Part shown: positions 5,330 to 5,365 of the stretch, one piece after another
Layout of the letters: every line of letters begins with the position of its first letter
How positions within the stretch are numbered: position 1 is the first letter of the stretch
Notes under the pieces: generated by a model
Told to the model about the DNA's origin: nothing
Database searches by the model: none
What the model saw: the letters and a program-made list of their open reading frames with translations, nothing else
Position numbers and translations under genes: made by a program
Assembly (NCBI GenBank): GCA_029933565.1
Contig: JAOZNY010000200.1
Span: 1-5,365, forward strand
Length of the DNA: 5,365 bases
From: Bacteroidales bacterium
GTDB lineage: Bacteria; Bacteroidota; Bacteroidia; Bacteroidales; F082
Reading direction: 5' to 3'

Positions 5330-5337
5330 CAAAGATA
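5330..5337 (-). promoter_or_regulatory. Candidate -7 box for fabI
   Basis: On the minus strand this is TATCTTTG, an exact TAnnTTTG match about 29 bases before the fabI ATG, giving a leader of about 22-25 bases. No -33 TTTG is visible in the 28 bases available between the box and the window end. Confidence 0.45.
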
Positions 5338-5365
5338 AAATATTTTGTGAGCTTGATAAATTTGG

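Overview
The window looks like ordinary chromosome from an AT-rich member of the Bacteroidota, probably class Bacteroidia. The evidence is the Bacteroidota-type FabI, the DUF1573 protein with a short Ala-Gln signal cleavage region, the AT-rich spacers, and four matches to the Bacteroidota -7 promoter box (TAnnTTTG) at sensible distances from start codons. No rRNA, tRNA, CRISPR, insertion sequence or prophage gene is visible. Coding density is high, and no gap between genes exceeds about 130 bases.

Layout. (1) Bases 1-287, plus strand: the last 94 residues of a calcineurin-like metallophosphoesterase that begins outside the window. (2) Bases 351-2382, minus strand: an apparent operon read in the order DUF1573 secreted protein, class I/II PLP-dependent aminotransferase, hypA, with gaps of 25 and 3 bases. 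(3) Bases 2466-4445: a divergent group. On the minus strand an Rrf2-family regulator is followed after 18 bases by a small NifX/NifB-type protein carrying a histidine-rich insert. On the plus strand is a polytopic membrane protein of the putative heavy-metal/manganese exporter type. Their shared spacer holds opposed promoter boxes, a perfect 12-bp palindrome and a 10-bp direct repeat. (4) Bases 4455-5300, minus strand: fabI, enoyl-ACP reductase, convergent with the permease and only 9 bases from it.

The most interesting part is region 3. The NifX-like protein and the permease share the seven-residue string VLNQHTH as well as an HGDH string, both in their histidine-rich segments. The Rrf2 protein has a DHDH string inside its cysteine cluster, and the permease has the same DHDH. 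My inference is a self-regulated metal-homeostasis module: a metal- or Fe-S-sensing repressor, a soluble histidine-rich metal binder or chaperone, and an exporter. The families are recognisable. The metal, the direction of transport and the functional link are not proven by sequence. The other genes are housekeeping types.
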